NCBI GenBank assembly: GCA_016584495.1
Contig: WAID01000003.1
Location: forward strand, 1,178,001-1,242,000
Length of the DNA: 64,000 nucleotides
DNA from: Celoporthe dispersa
Lineage: Eukaryota > Ascomycota > Sordariomycetes > Diaporthales > Cryphonectriaceae
Reading direction: 5' to 3'
Below are positions 22,894 through 35,100 of this stretch, in pieces. The position numbers were made by a program, and so were the translations under genes. A model generated the notes under the pieces. It searched no databases. It was not told where the DNA came from and saw only the letters and a program-made list of their open reading frames with translations. Position 1 is the first letter of the stretch; each line of letters starts with the position of its first letter.

Positions 22894-25112
22894 CTTGAAG
22901 TTGAGGTGACGGGTGGTTGAGGAAGGAGGTTCTTGCAATAGAAAAAAAGAAGAAGAAGAAGAGAAGAGACACCCTAAGGGGCGGTTGAGGAAGAAGGAAA
23001 GAGAACGCCCACTCTCTCGCCCCCGGTAAGTTGGAAGTATATGTATATCCCTTTAGAAGAAGTCCGTCCTTTGGAGGATCGCACACCGTGTCCGTCCCCT
23101 CCTCTCTCTTGGGAATGTCGAGAGAGAGAGAGAGAGAGCCCAGGTGTCGTCTTTATATTGATGCCCAGGAATGGGCGGATGGTCCTCCCACCCCCCAAGA
23201 TAAGTAGCAGGTATGTGGTAGCTGATAATGGGCGTTCAGGGTCCCGGTCCTTGGGTGTGGAGGGATCGTCCAGGGTGACCCCAGGTAAGCCCGTGCTGAC
23301 CGGCAGGGTGGCGGAGGGGGCGTTTCCACTTGGGCAGCGTGCCAGGCTCTGGGACCCGCAGGATTGGTGGTGGTGGTTTCGAGTTCTGGTGCCCACGGGA
23401 TCAGCAGGAAAGCAGGCGGGTGGTTGGAGGGGATGGGATGGGCATGGGCATGGGGACAGGCTGACGCGATCTATTTGTAGCATGCAGCCACAACCTCATC
23501 TGTCTCTCACCTTTGTCATCCCACTCTGGATTCAGCTCCTGTCAACAGCGTGTACCAGTAGACTGTTGGCTGGGAGAGGGTAGGCAGCAGCTAGAACACA
23601 GCGTGTGCTGGGCAGTACAGAGGAGAGACAGGGTGAGTGTGTGAGTATGTGAGTATATGAGAGTGAGAGTGAGAGTGAGAGAGAGAGACACACACACACA
23701 AGACATGGAATATAGGTGGTACTGCTTCATGCATGCTGCCCTGTCACCTTTATTATTGTCAGGTGTCGTGTTATTTAGTTGAAATGCCAAGAGTGGGTGA
23801 GGCTTTGATAGACCAAGTAGGACCCTGGAGAAGGGGGGCCTTCTTCCTTTGAGTGGGCGCTAAGGGAGGAGGCTAATGAGTAGTCAAGACTGACACCTTT
23901 TTACTAAAGTATTCATCACCCAAGTACTGCTTACTGCTTGTCTCTTGTTTTTGTGTGTATATGTGTCTTTTTTTTTTTTGTTCTACTTCCTTTTCTTCTT
24001 TTCTTTCTCTCTTCTTTCTGGGCAAGTAATTAGACTGGGTGGTGTTGTTGACAGGTGGAGAGCAACGTCATGATTGGGGGGAGGAGGAGGACACTCCAGA
24101 CTCTTGGCCCCATTCCAGCCCAGCAAAAGGAAGCCATGCACCAAAACAAGGAGAAAGAAGCGAGGACAGGCTACGATCATCAAATATGAAGGGGAAAAAA
24201 ACAAGAATCATGCTGGAGAACTTCCGAAGAAGGCGGTGTCGAGATAGAGAGTACGAATGGAGATCCATACCAGCAGGCCCATACCAGATACTACCGTGTG
24301 ATAGTATGTATATGCTATATCTCAGGAGATTCCCAAGGATCCGTGGCGGCGATCCTGGGGGCTGGCAGGCGGGATGTTGTTGATATATTAGGAATACCGC
24401 CGCCAGCGCCCCTCGCGGGCCATCCTCCTCAGCGGGCCCACCGTCCCATCCCACCACACACCCAAGAACCCTCCCAGGGCTGCCTGCAGGCGAGAGACCC
24501 CGTGGCCGACCCGCGTGCCCACGGCTGCTCGACGCGCGATGACGCAGATGCGGGCTGCTGGTATGGAGAAGGGGCGGTCTGGGGTTGGTTGACAGCTAAT
24601 GCTGTGGGTGATCTGCCCTTGGGGGGAGAGCAGGGGAGAGCACACCCTCCTCTGGGCCTTGGCCTTCCGCTGGAAGCCGGGGGGCCAGCGTGTGGCCGGG
24701 GGGTCGACCTCGGCTCTAGCACACCCACCCACACCACCCACCCGCTGTACTGGGAGACCATATCCCCCTGCTCTGCATAGCCAAAAAAGATGCAAGTCGG
24801 GGGCTCCCAGGACGAGGCTCTGCTCTGGGGTCCATGGTGATCGCGACACCGCCCAAGACAGATCACAGCCTGGTCCTTGCAGCCTAGAGAACAGATTCCT
24901 GGCGGCAACGAGAGAGAAAAAGAAGAAAAAAAAGAAAAGAAAGAAAAAAAGAAAGAGAGAGAAAGAGACCCGCGGGAAAAGACACCTCACCCCGCTGTCC
25001 GCCTGTCCGATCAGCGCATCCCACAGCCAGCACGAGTCGCGCGCATGTTCCGCTGCTGCTGGTAACCAGTGTCTCCTCCCTTGATCACAGCACAGACACA
25101 GACACACACACG
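22894..25112. other. Divergent intergenic region with simple repeats
   Basis: Between the MFS gene and the thioredoxin-fold gene I see no supported gene. Simple repeats include (GA)n at 23119-23138, a mixed GAGT/GA/CA tract at about 23650-23702, and an A/G-only stretch at 24908-24967. A GC-rich block at about 24400-24780 has open frames on both strands, but no recognisable protein. An ATG at about 25046 followed by a GTAACC donor could be a short upstream exon of the thioredoxin-fold gene; I do not use it. Confidence 0.45.
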
Positions 25113-25818
25113 ATGCGCTCGATACGTCTTACAGGTGGCCCGCCGCTGAGGCCAGCCGCCGTCTCCCGATCCTCTCCACACACCCATCTCAAGACCCGGG
25201 GTCGAGGCCACAGCCAGGGCCACCCGCTGTCCTCGGGCCAGGCTGCGCGCCGCTTCTCCTGCACGCCGAACCGGTCCGCAGCACCCAAGAACCGCATATA
25301 CACATCGTGAGCCCTCCCCTCCCCCCCCCGTCCCATCGCTGGCGGACACCCAGGCCAACCCGAGACCTCCTGCAGCATCCGCGACCACGACCAGTTCCAG
25401 ACCTACCTCCAGCTCTCCTCGTCCTCCCGCCGCCCGCTGCTCACCCTCTGGACCACCTCCTGGTGCCCCACCTGCCGCGCCGTGGCCCCCCCTGCTGAGG
25501 GAGCTCGTCGGGTCCGGCACAGGCGCTGCGGAGGGCGGCGTCACCTACGCCGAGGTCGAGTTCGACGCCCCCGACATCATGGCCGCCGGGCTCGGCCTGA
25601 CCTACATGATCACCAGCGTGCCCACCCTGCTGAGCTTCGACGCCGGCGAGGCGCAGGTCGGGACCAGGGTGGCCGACGGGAACAAGCTGCGGGACAGGGC
25701 GTTTCTGGAGGAGTGGATCCGCACCGAGGCCAGGCGCCATGGCGGCCGGGGCGGTGGAGGAGGAGGTGGTGGTGGTGGAAGTCTGTTTGGGGGCTTGTTT
25801 GGGAGCTTCAAGGGCTGA
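25113..25818 (+). CDS. Mitochondrial-type thioredoxin-fold protein
   Basis: Small thiol-disulfide protein with an active site TSWCPTCRAVAP (Cys-Pro-Thr-Cys rather than Cys-Gly-Pro-Cys) and a cis-proline region at ITSVPTLLSF. Exons are 25113-25306 and 25376 to 25818; the 69-base intron (GTGAGC...TGCAG) splits a Ser codon. The N-terminal 60 residues are rich in Arg and Ser and lack acidic residues, ending RRFSCTPNRSAAP, which fits a mitochondrial presequence. The C-terminus is a Gly-rich run followed by SLFGGLFGSFKG. The C7 run at 25486-25492 has one C too many: the frame reads RAVAPPAEG there, while the family-like reading is RAVAPLLREL. After removal of one C the coding length is 636 nt, 211 residues. 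Substrate and partner are unknown. Confidence 0.75.
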
Positions 25819-26214
25819 GGGGGAGGAGGAGCAGCTATGACTGCAGAGGTGAGCTGGCGCTTCTCCCGGACAGCATACATACCCAGGCCATGGCATGGGT
25901 GGATTGGGGGGGGATGTGTGTGGTGTGTTGCATACACTGTCGGGTCATTGTAATGCAGTGCCATATGCAGCCTGTCGGGAAGAACACAGACACCCCCAAT
26001 TACGCCTGCACACCGGTGTCTGGAACGAATACTGCCTGTCAGATCGCGGGCTGTGATTCTTGTTGTTGTTTTTGGTGTTCTTCCCCCCCCCTTTCTTCTT
26101 CTCACCAAAGTCTAGGATGGACAGTTCTCGCGATCTAATCACGACACAACAATCTAGGATACACACAGAGCAGCAGCAGCAGCAACAAGGTCTGCCCGCC
26201 AGCACAGCCCAGAC
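25819..26214. other. Convergent 3' flanks
   Basis: The thioredoxin-fold gene and the mutarotase gene end towards each other. Nothing else is seen apart from a C9 run near 26084 and a (CAG)n stretch (26170-26184). Confidence 0.5.
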
Positions 26215-27085
26215 CTAGGCCTGATAAAAGACCTCCTCGACGGGCTTCCACCACGAGGGCTCACCAGCCTCGCTACTCTTGGCGCCCGGCACGAACGACT
26301 CCTGCAGCTTGTCCGTCATCCTCCACCACTCGAGCACCTTGGGATTCTCCCGCATCCTCTCCATGTCGCCTGCGTAGTCATAGCCGACGTATTTAAAGGT
26401 CGCGAACAGGATGTGCGTCAGGTCATCGTAGAATATGCTATCTATGGAGGCCAGCGTGTTAGTACATTCAATGGAATAAAAAATAATAAAAGAAAAAAAA
26501 AGAGAGGGAGGGGAGGAAGAAGAGGGAGGGAAGAATCATGTAAAAATGCAATGGCGTGCGCGGAGAAGGACATCCGGGATCAGGGGACCCTGTGTGCCCG
26601 GGCGACTAAGACGGGCAAAGCCGAGGGGCTTTTTCCTCACTTGCCTCATCCCGGTTGGGTCTTTTCCCCGCCGGCCGTCATGACATGTCATTCCCGAGCA
26701 CTCCGGAAGGATAGGGAGGAGGGATGACGAGGGGGGAGGGAGAGGAAGGGAGACAGCCGCTCTCTGCATAAACAATCTAGGCTCAGGAGAAAGAAGAATA
26801 CGACAAAGAAAAAAAGAACATACAGTCCACAATGTTGCAGTTCTTGATCTGCTTGGACACCTCGGGCCACACGGCGGCGTGCACCGTCTTGTACTCGTCG
26901 TAGTGCTCCGGCTTCAGCTTGACGATCTGGGCATACCGCTTGCCCGGGTTCTTGACGCGCGCCTCGGCCGGCGACAGCGGTGCGGCGTCGGGGATGTGCT
27001 TCGAGGCGGTGGGTGACACGAGGGGCTTCTGCCAGAGGCTGCCCGCCGGGTTGGGATCCTTGGACCAGAGCTGGGGCCGGCTCAT
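26215..27085 (-). CDS. L-rhamnose mutarotase family protein
   Basis: Dimeric alpha-beta barrel protein of the rhamnose mutarotase (YiiL/RhaM) family, which interconverts sugar anomers. Exons are 27085-26824 and 26441-26215 with a long 382-base intron (GTATGT...CCATAG); 162 residues, frame intact. The conserved core is visible: KRYAQIVKLKPEHYDEY, VHAAVWPEV, YSIFYDD (across the junction), LFATFKYVG, then NPKVLEWWRMTD and the closing WWKPVEEVFY. The roughly 45 residues before the core are Pro-rich and have no obvious targeting signal. A (GAA)13 tract stands 20 bases upstream of the start codon and would be a (UUC)n run in the mRNA leader. Metabolic role is inferred from family; the neighbours give no pathway context. 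Confidence 0.87.
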
Positions 27086-27105
27086 CGTGGCGGATGGATG
27101 AGGAT

Positions 27106-27145
27106 GAAGAAGAAGAAGAAGAAGAAGAAGAAGAAGAAGAAGAAG
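27106..27145. repeat. (GAA)13 microsatellite
   Basis: Thirteen near-perfect GAA units begin 21 bases upstream of the mutarotase start codon. On the transcribed strand they read as TTC, so they lie in the presumed 5' leader or core promoter. Confidence 0.95.
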
Positions 27146-28043
27146 GTGGTGGTAGTGGTGGATGGGATAGTATGAAGAAGAAGGATGACGATGGTGGTTT
27201 GCGGTAGGGATCGTGTGTGTGTGTGTATGTACGTGCAGATCAACCGAGAGACCTTTCTTTTATGGTAAGAGAGAAAAAAAAAGGGAGAGGGCGGAAGGGG
27301 ATAGAAGGAGAATACGATGATGATGATGACGATGTTGTTGTTATTGTTGTTGTTTAGGTAGGACTGGGAGGGGGAGGGAAAGAGGCCACACCAGAAGAAA
27401 CAAACATAGGAAAGGGTACAAGATCGAAGAACAAGACCAAAAAAAATAAGAGTACAAGTGTAGGACCTGGATCTGTCCAGAGCGATGATCGGGGATCTGG
27501 TGGGTGGGGTGGGAAGAGAGGAGAGAGGGGGGGAGGGGGGAGCTGCAGGAGCTGGAAGAGGAAAACCCCCGGAAGCTACGCAGGTCAACTTCTTCCTCCT
27601 CAGATGTTATGACATGACTTGCTGTGTTGTTCTTTTGTGTGGTGTGCGTGTGGGTGTGTACAGTGTGCGTGTGTGTGTGTATACGTGCAAGGGCGGGGGA
27701 CTATGGGAAAATCGATTGGTACGCAAGTTACGCTGTCCAGCAGACAACTTGAGAACACGCATTGCGCGCGCGGGGTATTTGCTTTGGTGTGTGTAAGTGG
27801 ATTACTCGCCGGACTAGTTCACACGGACTGCTCGGTTACTATCCTCTTCCCCTTCCTGCTTCTTGTCCCTTCCCTCCTCCTCTACAGAGCTTAGCCTCGC
27901 TGGTCCTGGAGGCGTAATCCACAGCAACAGCCCACGCCCCACCCCGAGCTCCGGATCAGACCTTCTGATGACGATGAGTATCTCTACTATGACACATATG
28001 GCCACCAAAAAAAGAAGAAGACAGAAAGAAAAGAGAGAAGGAG

Positions 28044-28046
<3 letters not shown>

Positions 28047-28081
<35 letters not shown>
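28047..28081. repeat. (GA)n microsatellite
   Basis: About 17 AG/GA units in the gap between the mutarotase and Gdt1 genes; purine-rich sequence continues on both sides. Confidence 0.9.
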
Positions 28082-28085
<4 letters not shown>

Positions 28086-28894
28086 AAAAAGAAAACCGCG
28101 GAGGAGAGTGGCTGGAACCAGTTCAGCCGCGTGCGTCAAGATCTGAGACTTTTTTGCTATCCCCGGACTCGGGTCCGCCCTGGCTTAGTGTTACGTCCAC
28201 ACCGGATGCATCCCGCCCTCTTCTAGCCGGTGACCTGTCGAGCTGTCCTTCAGACCACAGCCTCAAGCTCGGCTTGACAGATGGATGGTTGTTGTGCACA
28301 TGATAGACCCAGAGAGCGGACTGGTGGCGGCTTGTCCTCGCTGTCACGTAGTTACTGTCTGCGCACTATGATTTCCTTCGGAAGATACGAAACCACTCCG
28401 GGGAACGCCTCTAGCGCATCGACCCGAAGCTGCCACGGCAGGCTAGCAGGCTCGGGACATATCGCCCGTGCATGGCCAGAGACATGGGGCGGATACACAC
28501 AGAGAGAGAGAGAGGTAGAAAGAGAAAAGAGGTTGTTGGGATGGGCGAGACAGGAGGCTGGCTGGCGAGTTTCGTTTCCTTATTATCTGCCCTGCCTCTC
28601 CGGCGGACGACAAGGTACCCTCTAATTAGATATCGACCTGTAAAACCTGTTGATGTGTATGTACTCGTAACCAGAGGCGTCTGCGCCATATGTGCCCTCT
28701 GCATGTCCAGATCCTTTCCCTTCGCAGCAACACCGACCGGTGCCAGAACCCAACACGCACAAATCCAACGCCAGCTATGCGATTCGTTCTCCCTGCTCTT
28801 CTTCTTTTGTGTTCCTGCTCTGAGGCTCGAATAAAAATACAGACCTCGTGCTCTCTTGTCACGCCCACCGCAGGCGAGAGACCTCGGAGACGCT

Positions 28895-30643
28895 TCATGA
28901 TGCCCACATCGCCTCGATGAGATAGATGACGCCAAAGACGAGAAAAGCCACTGCCCCGCCGATGGTCACTGCACAATATCATCAGTATGGAGGGGAGAGG
29001 GGGAGGAAGACAGAGACGGAGGAAGAAGAAAAAAATAAAGGGGAGGCGAAGGCTCTCTCCATCACTCACCAACTCGAAGCGACACACGCCCGGCGATGGC
29101 CCGCCCACCGAGTACGGCAACACCGGTGCAGCAGGCATGGCCCAGCACCGCGCCCAGCGTCACCCACCAGTAGTCCTGGCCCGCAGCCATGGCGATGGTG
29201 GCGATCTGGCTGCGGTCGCCCCACTCGCCCAGGAAGGTCATGACAAAGGTCTGCACCCAGGCCGGGCTCAGCAGCAGCGAGAAGAGGTTGCTCGCCCCGT
29301 CGAAGAGCGACCCGAGCGGGCCGCGCGTGGGGCTGGGGCTGCGCTCCGGCGATGCGGAGGGGCTGCGCGGCGGCGTCGGGAAGCGGGACTGCGAGCGCGA
29401 CTTGCGCGTGTGCGTCCTGTTGAGGCCCATCTCGAGGGCATAGGGGCTGATGGACGACCGCCGGCGCCCGGCCCTGCGCGCCGCGTTCTCCTTCTCCTCC
29501 AGCTCCATCTCCACCTCGGCCATCTCGGCGGACACGCCCTCGTCCGGGCTCATGGCCAGCCCTTCCCTGAGCAGTCGCGCGCCGAAGACGAGGAAGAGCG
29601 CCGACGCCAGGAAGTTGGTGACCTTCTTGGGGATGAGCGTGGGCACTGCGTGGCCCAGCACCGCCGACAAGACGGTCATGGTGATGAGGGCGCCAAAGGC
29701 GGCAGTGAAGACGACCACGCGGTCGTGCTTCATGGCCATGAGGGCCGCCACCAGGAACGTCTTGTCGCCCACCTCGGAGAAGAGGATCATGGCCATGGAC
29801 AGTATGAACGAGTGGAAGGGCCGGATGATGCCGTCGGGGTCCTCGGGCGCAGGCTTGCCGGTCTTACCGGACGACTTGCCGGGGGATACGTCGAGGTGGT
29901 TCTTGTTGGCCGAGTCGGGCACCGGTATGGCCTGTTCGTATGTCTTCTCGGGGAGGCCGACGGGTTTCTGGAGAATGCTGTCAGTATCCATCTCTCTCTC
30001 TCTCTCTCTCTCGGGGCGGGGGGGATAGAGTAGGATGGGCGATCAGACAGACCTCGAGCCCAGACGCATCACTGCTAGTAGTCTTGCCGTCAGACTTGCT
30101 CTTGTCCTTCTTGGCGTCACCCATGCCCGTGATCTTTTCCTGCTCGCTGTGCGGCAGGGGAGGTGCCTCCTTGGGCGGCTCGGGCTTGTTCTCCGCCTTC
30201 TCGCCTGTCGCGCCCTCCTTGGCCTTGCGAGCCTGGTCCTTCTCGCTGACCCCGCCCGACGTGCCCGTCGTCCCCTCCTTGGGCTCTGCCCGGTTTGGGT
30301 CGTTCATGACGCCGTCGTTGGTCTCGGGGATCCTGACGCCGTCGATGACCGTGGGATCCCTCGGCCGGCCCTCGAGCGGTGGCAGGTCCTTCTTGAGGTC
30401 GCCGGCCGAGGAGCGCAGGTTCTCGGGCTCGACAAACGGGCCCTCGTGCGGGCGCCCGTCAACGCCGTCCACGGGCGCGTCCTTGGTGCCCGCCTTGCTG
30501 GGCGAGGAGCTCATGGACCCGAGCTGGAGCTCGGCCGTGTTCGCGGCATAGGAGGAGTCGGGCGGGGAGGCGAGGGCGGACGTGGCGGCGAGGGAGGACA
30601 GGAACAGGAGGGGGAGCGCCGCTCTTCTGCTTCGTAGTCTCAT
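28895..30643 (-). CDS. gdt1: Gdt1/TMEM165-type Golgi cation/H+ antiporter
   Basis: Member of the UPF0016 family, which moves Ca2+ and Mn2+ into the Golgi in exchange for protons and supports glycosylation. Exons are 30643-30053, 29967-29070 and 28968-28895; 520 residues, frame intact. The two hallmark E-x-G-D-(K/R)-(T/S) motifs are present as FSEVGDKTF and LGEWGDRSQ, each in the first helix of a three-helix repeat. A signal peptide (LPLLFLSSLAATSALA) starts the protein. It is much longer than yeast Gdt1 (about 280 residues): roughly 200 Pro/Lys/Glu-rich residues lie between the signal peptide and the first repeat, and the loop between the repeats carries a basic Arg/Ser/Pro block (about 29480-29310). 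Intron 1 contains a (CT/GA)n run just before its branch site TACTGAC. Confidence 0.92.
29991..30012. repeat. (TC)n microsatellite in Gdt1 intron 1
   Basis: Eleven TC units inside the first Gdt1 intron, read as GA in the transcript, a few bases upstream of the branch site. Confidence 0.9.
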
Positions 30644-32106
30644 CTTGACGGTGGGGCGCTCGTCGCGGGCAGGACAGGACTCTCGTCTTGCAGATTAAAA
30701 CTGCACAGTATCTGCTGAGATGTACAAATGAAAGAGAGAAGAAAAAAAGAAAAAAAAAGGACGGACGGATGCTCGTGGGAGGAGTAGTTGCGATACTTTC
30801 TAGGCGAATATCAAAGGGGATTAAAAATCAGCGTCCCGAGGCGCCTCCTGCGCAGGCAAATCGAGCAGAGCGCTGGTCTCTTTCTCTTTCTCTTTCTCTT
30901 TCTCTCTCTGTCTCTCTCTCTCTGTGTGTGTGTGTGTGTGTGTTCGAAAGGGGAGCGACCGAGCGAGGCCCCTGGCAGGAAGATGGCGACTCGGTCACGA
31001 GGAGGAGTAACAAGGCGGCGGCGTAACAACCGGTCTCGATGGGCAAGACGCCGGTAAGAACGACGGTCTGGTTGTACTATGACTGTACAACCTCGTTGGG
31101 AAGAGTAGGTTCAATGGTTCTGGGTGGACGGATTTCCACCTGGCCTCGCTCGACCGGACACAGGGGAGAAGACAAGACCTGGCCAGACAGGGGCCTTCCC
31201 CAGTGGACCAATCCAGCCACATGCTGTTAGTCAGCCTGTCAGGTACCAGCACCCAATGTGGTGTGCGGCAGGAAAAGGGGTACAGAGTACCTGGGGACAG
31301 CGGGCAGGGCCCCGCCACTATAATGTATCCTGGACACACCTAGGATGCGTCGAGCTCTTTCCCAAGCTGTACATGTTAGAGCTGGACCAAGACTAGACCA
31401 AGACATGGCAAGGACGACTTTCTGGACTTTCAACTTTCTACTTTCATCATCAAAACGCTAGATGCTGTTTGTCTCAGCACAAATGCCTCTGGCCTGGAAT
31501 TGATCCATCTCTCCACAACAACACGGTCTGGTTCAGCAGTTCAATCCCACACAGCACACCGCGCAGCCAGGCCACACTGATTTGGTGCAGGACAGCAGAA
31601 CGCATGAGAGCCTGGTGAGTTTGTCTCTGTGTTCTCTAATTCGTCCAGCACTGAGCGCTGCAGTCCTGACATCACCCAGACAGTACAAAGGTGCATCAGA
31701 CCTGGACACTTACACAGCAGGGCAGCCAGGAGCTCTTCCACTGCCTCTCCTCTCCTCCTTATCCTGTTTTCATCAGCACTCTGAGGGCTCCACGCGCGTG
31801 GACGGCACTCCAGGCGACCGACTCTGCGTCTACTCCAGAAAAGGCAACCACGTTAGCGCTGTGCTTACATAAGGACACAAACAGCCACCGACAAAACCCC
31901 TTTGCGCGAAAGGTGTTTGGCCCTGGCTCGACCTGCGCAGAGGCAAAAACCCTGACAGGCCCCCCCGACTTGTCCAGCACCGAGGGTTAGACCCTATCCC
32001 TCTCATCCAGCGCGGCATCTCTTTTTCTATCAAGGTCTGTCACATCTCACATTCTTTATCCAGCAACCAAGCTCACGGAAACCTCACTCCTGGTAGGATA
32101 GGAAAC
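30644..32106. other. Divergent promoter region of Gdt1 and the telobox gene
   Basis: No gene is supported. A compound simple repeat (TTTCTC)n-(TC)n-(TG)n lies at about 30874-30943. The stretch from 31440 to 32100 has small overlapping frames on both strands without recognisable content. It presumably includes the promoter and leader of the telobox gene. Confidence 0.5.
30874..30943. repeat. Compound (TTTCTC)n/(TC)n/(TG)n repeat
   Basis: Seventy bases of pyrimidine-rich hexamers that pass into (TC)n and then (TG)n, about 230 bases upstream of the Gdt1 start codon. Confidence 0.9.
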
Positions 32107-35100
32107 ATGCCTCCTAGAGGGCGAGGTGGTCGTGCTGGCGCGGGAAGAGGCGGTGGCAGGTCGAGCTCTCGCATCGCCGAGCGCCAGGCCTCAGCTCAAC
32201 AGCAGGCTGAGCAGCAGGCTGAGCACCAGCCCGCCGAGCCAGCTACTGCAGATACTGGCCGCGCGCCTCTGCCTACTTCCCCGTCCGCTGCTGCTGCCGC
32301 TGCTGAGACTGCTCCGGCTGCTCCTCCGGCTGCTCCTCCTGCTACTCCGTCGTCTTCAACACGTAGTCGTGGTCGCAGCCGCACAAGAGGCAACCATGAG
32401 GCCCATGCGCGCAGGGGTACGACGCGTGCCAGCCGCGTTGGCAGCAGCATCGCCAGCTACTCTGTCCGCCACAGCAACACCACAAGTGATATCTTTGCTC
32501 TCGAGGCAGATGACAGTGGTAAGCAACTCTCCATCTGACTTTTCAAACAAACTTGGTCCCTCCCCCCCCAACACACACAAAGGGAAGAGAAGAAGAAGAA
32601 GAAGAAAAACATATGCACACACATACATGCACTGCTTCACAGCCTGTGTATTTATACATACTGACTATTTTCATCAGATCCCGCACCTGCACCCTCACCT
32701 GCACCTGCATCCACACCTGCACCTGCACCCACACCCACACCCGCACCTTTCACCCCTCAGCGTGCCGACGCAGCTGAGATGGTCTATGGTGATCCCTGGT
32801 GTGAGGCTGCAGACCTCACCCCCAGAACCCAGGATGGAGTAGCCAACCTCATGAACAAGTTTGTCGACAGGCTGTTCATGGTCTCCAAAGACCTCATCAA
32901 GCACCTGGCTATCCCTTCTAAGCAGCATGATGGGTCGTGGGAGCTGGAGCTCCGCACTCACCTGAACGTCTTCAAAACCTTCTACAGGATCTATAACTCA
33001 AACATAGACACCTTCATTGACATCGACGCTGTTGTAAACAAGGCAAAGTGCTCTTTGATCCCCACCCTCTGGGAGCGGATGGTCAAGTCAGTAGCAACAG
33101 CCAACCTGGCCAAACTACTCAGCGACATTTACAGTCTCGAGGACCACCTGTGCAACGTTTTCCAGCGCCTGCCCCTGCTTCGGAAGATCGATGGAACTTT
33201 CCCGGTCCCCTTCACGCCTGGAGGCTACAGGGCCCTAGAGCAGAACCGGTCGTGGATCGTCGGCCACGACACCATGGACCAGGCTTTCGCCATCAGGACA
33301 AAGCTCTTTATCGAGTTGCTCCGCGCAAACCAGGAGAGCAACCCCTTCCGTATATTTGCCAAGGTCTTCCTGGAACTCGACCTCCGAGCCATCGAGGATG
33401 ACGTGCTCAGAGACTACATCTATACGGCGAGCTACAGGCCCTTTGCCGCCTTCAACGTCGACGACGTGGAGCTCACCAAATATCGAGACAATATCAGCAC
33501 CCTCCGCTCCATGCTCATAGGAGCGGAAACAGCTGATGTCATCAACACACTGGAGGAACACTACCCGTTCGAGATGTTCCTGGAGGATCTGGCCGACTGG
33601 GCCCGGACGTACGACATCAAAACACCGGGACCCCCTCGGCCTCCTCCTTTTAATATCAACCACGGAAGGCACCTGACCGCAGACACCGAGTCGCGACCCG
33701 GAGCGAGGGCTGCTCTGCCGCGAGGAAGGTATGTACACTCTATCTCTGTTATGATGCCCCTGCTCCTTCGCCTGCTTTCTGTCTGCCCGTCTGTCTGTCC
33801 GTCTGTCTGTCTGTTTTTTTTCTTTCTTTCTTTCTTTAAAGACGGGCCTCGCGAAGACACTAACCACCCATCCCCTCTCGCTCGTACAGTACCGATCTAT
33901 ATGGCGTTAATCGTCTCCGCCAGCTTGTTTTCGATAGAAACGCCGAACAGTCGGGAGAGGACGACGATGCACAGATGGAATCCGGAGTACATACTACCAA
34001 CGGGTCTGATGACAGCCCTAGCCTTGCTGGCACGAACGATGAGGTTATTGCCCGGTCGCATGAGCTCACCGCCCAGGCCCGAGACTACATGCCCACCAGC
34101 CAAGGATCGGCATACGCTGGTCTGGCTCGCGAGACCACAAAGCGCGGCACCCCTAGGAAGCGTATCCGTAGGAGCGCTGACGATGTCGATGCTGATGCCA
34201 GCGCGAAGAGGGCTCGTGCGAACGATGCGGCCGCAATGCCCCCTCCTCCGCGCCCGGAAACCCCTGTGTTGGGCTTGCCGGCCTCGCTAGCTGCTGCTAC
34301 CTTCGACCCTGTCGCCCTGTCGCGGCAGTCTCAGCTGATCTCCAAGGCCAACCGCAGACCGGCACAGCCCAAACAGAGGAAGCCGTGGACATCCCATGAT
34401 ATCACGCAGCTTGTCCGGGCGGTCGATGTGTACAAGGCGAAGTGGAGCACTATCGAGAAAGCCATCAGGGAGAATCACCTTCACTTCAACGCAACCGACC
34501 GGGACCAGCAAGGCCTCCGTGACAAGGCGCGTCTTGTCAAGGTCGACATTCTCAAGTAGGTGCACAACAGACCAGGCCCTGCCTGTATCAAGTGAGACAA
34601 CGCTGACGAATCGTTATTTCTAGGACTGACGGACCCCTTCCGGCCGCATTCGATCTCGTGGTCCTCGGCCGAAAGGAGAAGGAGATGGTGATTGCCGCAG
34701 GCAGGAACCCCGAGCGGCGAGAGGAGGACCTCGATGAGGATGGTCATCCCACCAACCTCTACTACGCGCCACACCTCTCCGCCCAGCTGCAAGCTGGCGT
34801 CCAATCCTCTCCACACCTTCATGTCCATGCCAGCCGCAGCGTGAACGACAATGGAACTGGCATTGGAAACGCGAACGACATGGAAGTAGAGCCGCCAGTC
34901 ATGTCAGGCGCCCTGCCCGCCCTTCCCGAGTCCACCGACCTCCGTCCGCTGCAGGAGGCCTCGATGGTCGCCGAGGCGCCCATGGGCGAAGCTCATATGG
35001 CCCCCGAGGCTCCTATGCCTACCGCCGATATGGGCAGCTCCGGCGCACCTCCCTCCGAGTCGCTTGGCGAGCCGCTTGGCGAGGATCGCTCTGCTGTCGG

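Larger units (their letters stand above)
27086..28894. other. Intergenic region with microsatellites
   Basis: Mutarotase promoter and Gdt1 3' flank; no gene supported. Besides the (GAA)n and (GA)n tracts listed separately, there is a TG-rich part at about 27635-27682. Confidence 0.5.

Noticed and set aside
24388..25107. Gene in the GC-rich block upstream of the thioredoxin-fold gene
   Set aside because: Frames on both strands are equally open, end in A/G simple sequence and carry no motif.
28987..30033. 348-codon plus-strand frame opposite Gdt1
   Set aside because: Shadow of the GC-rich Gdt1 exon 2; composition is Gly/Ala/Arg/His-rich with no domain.
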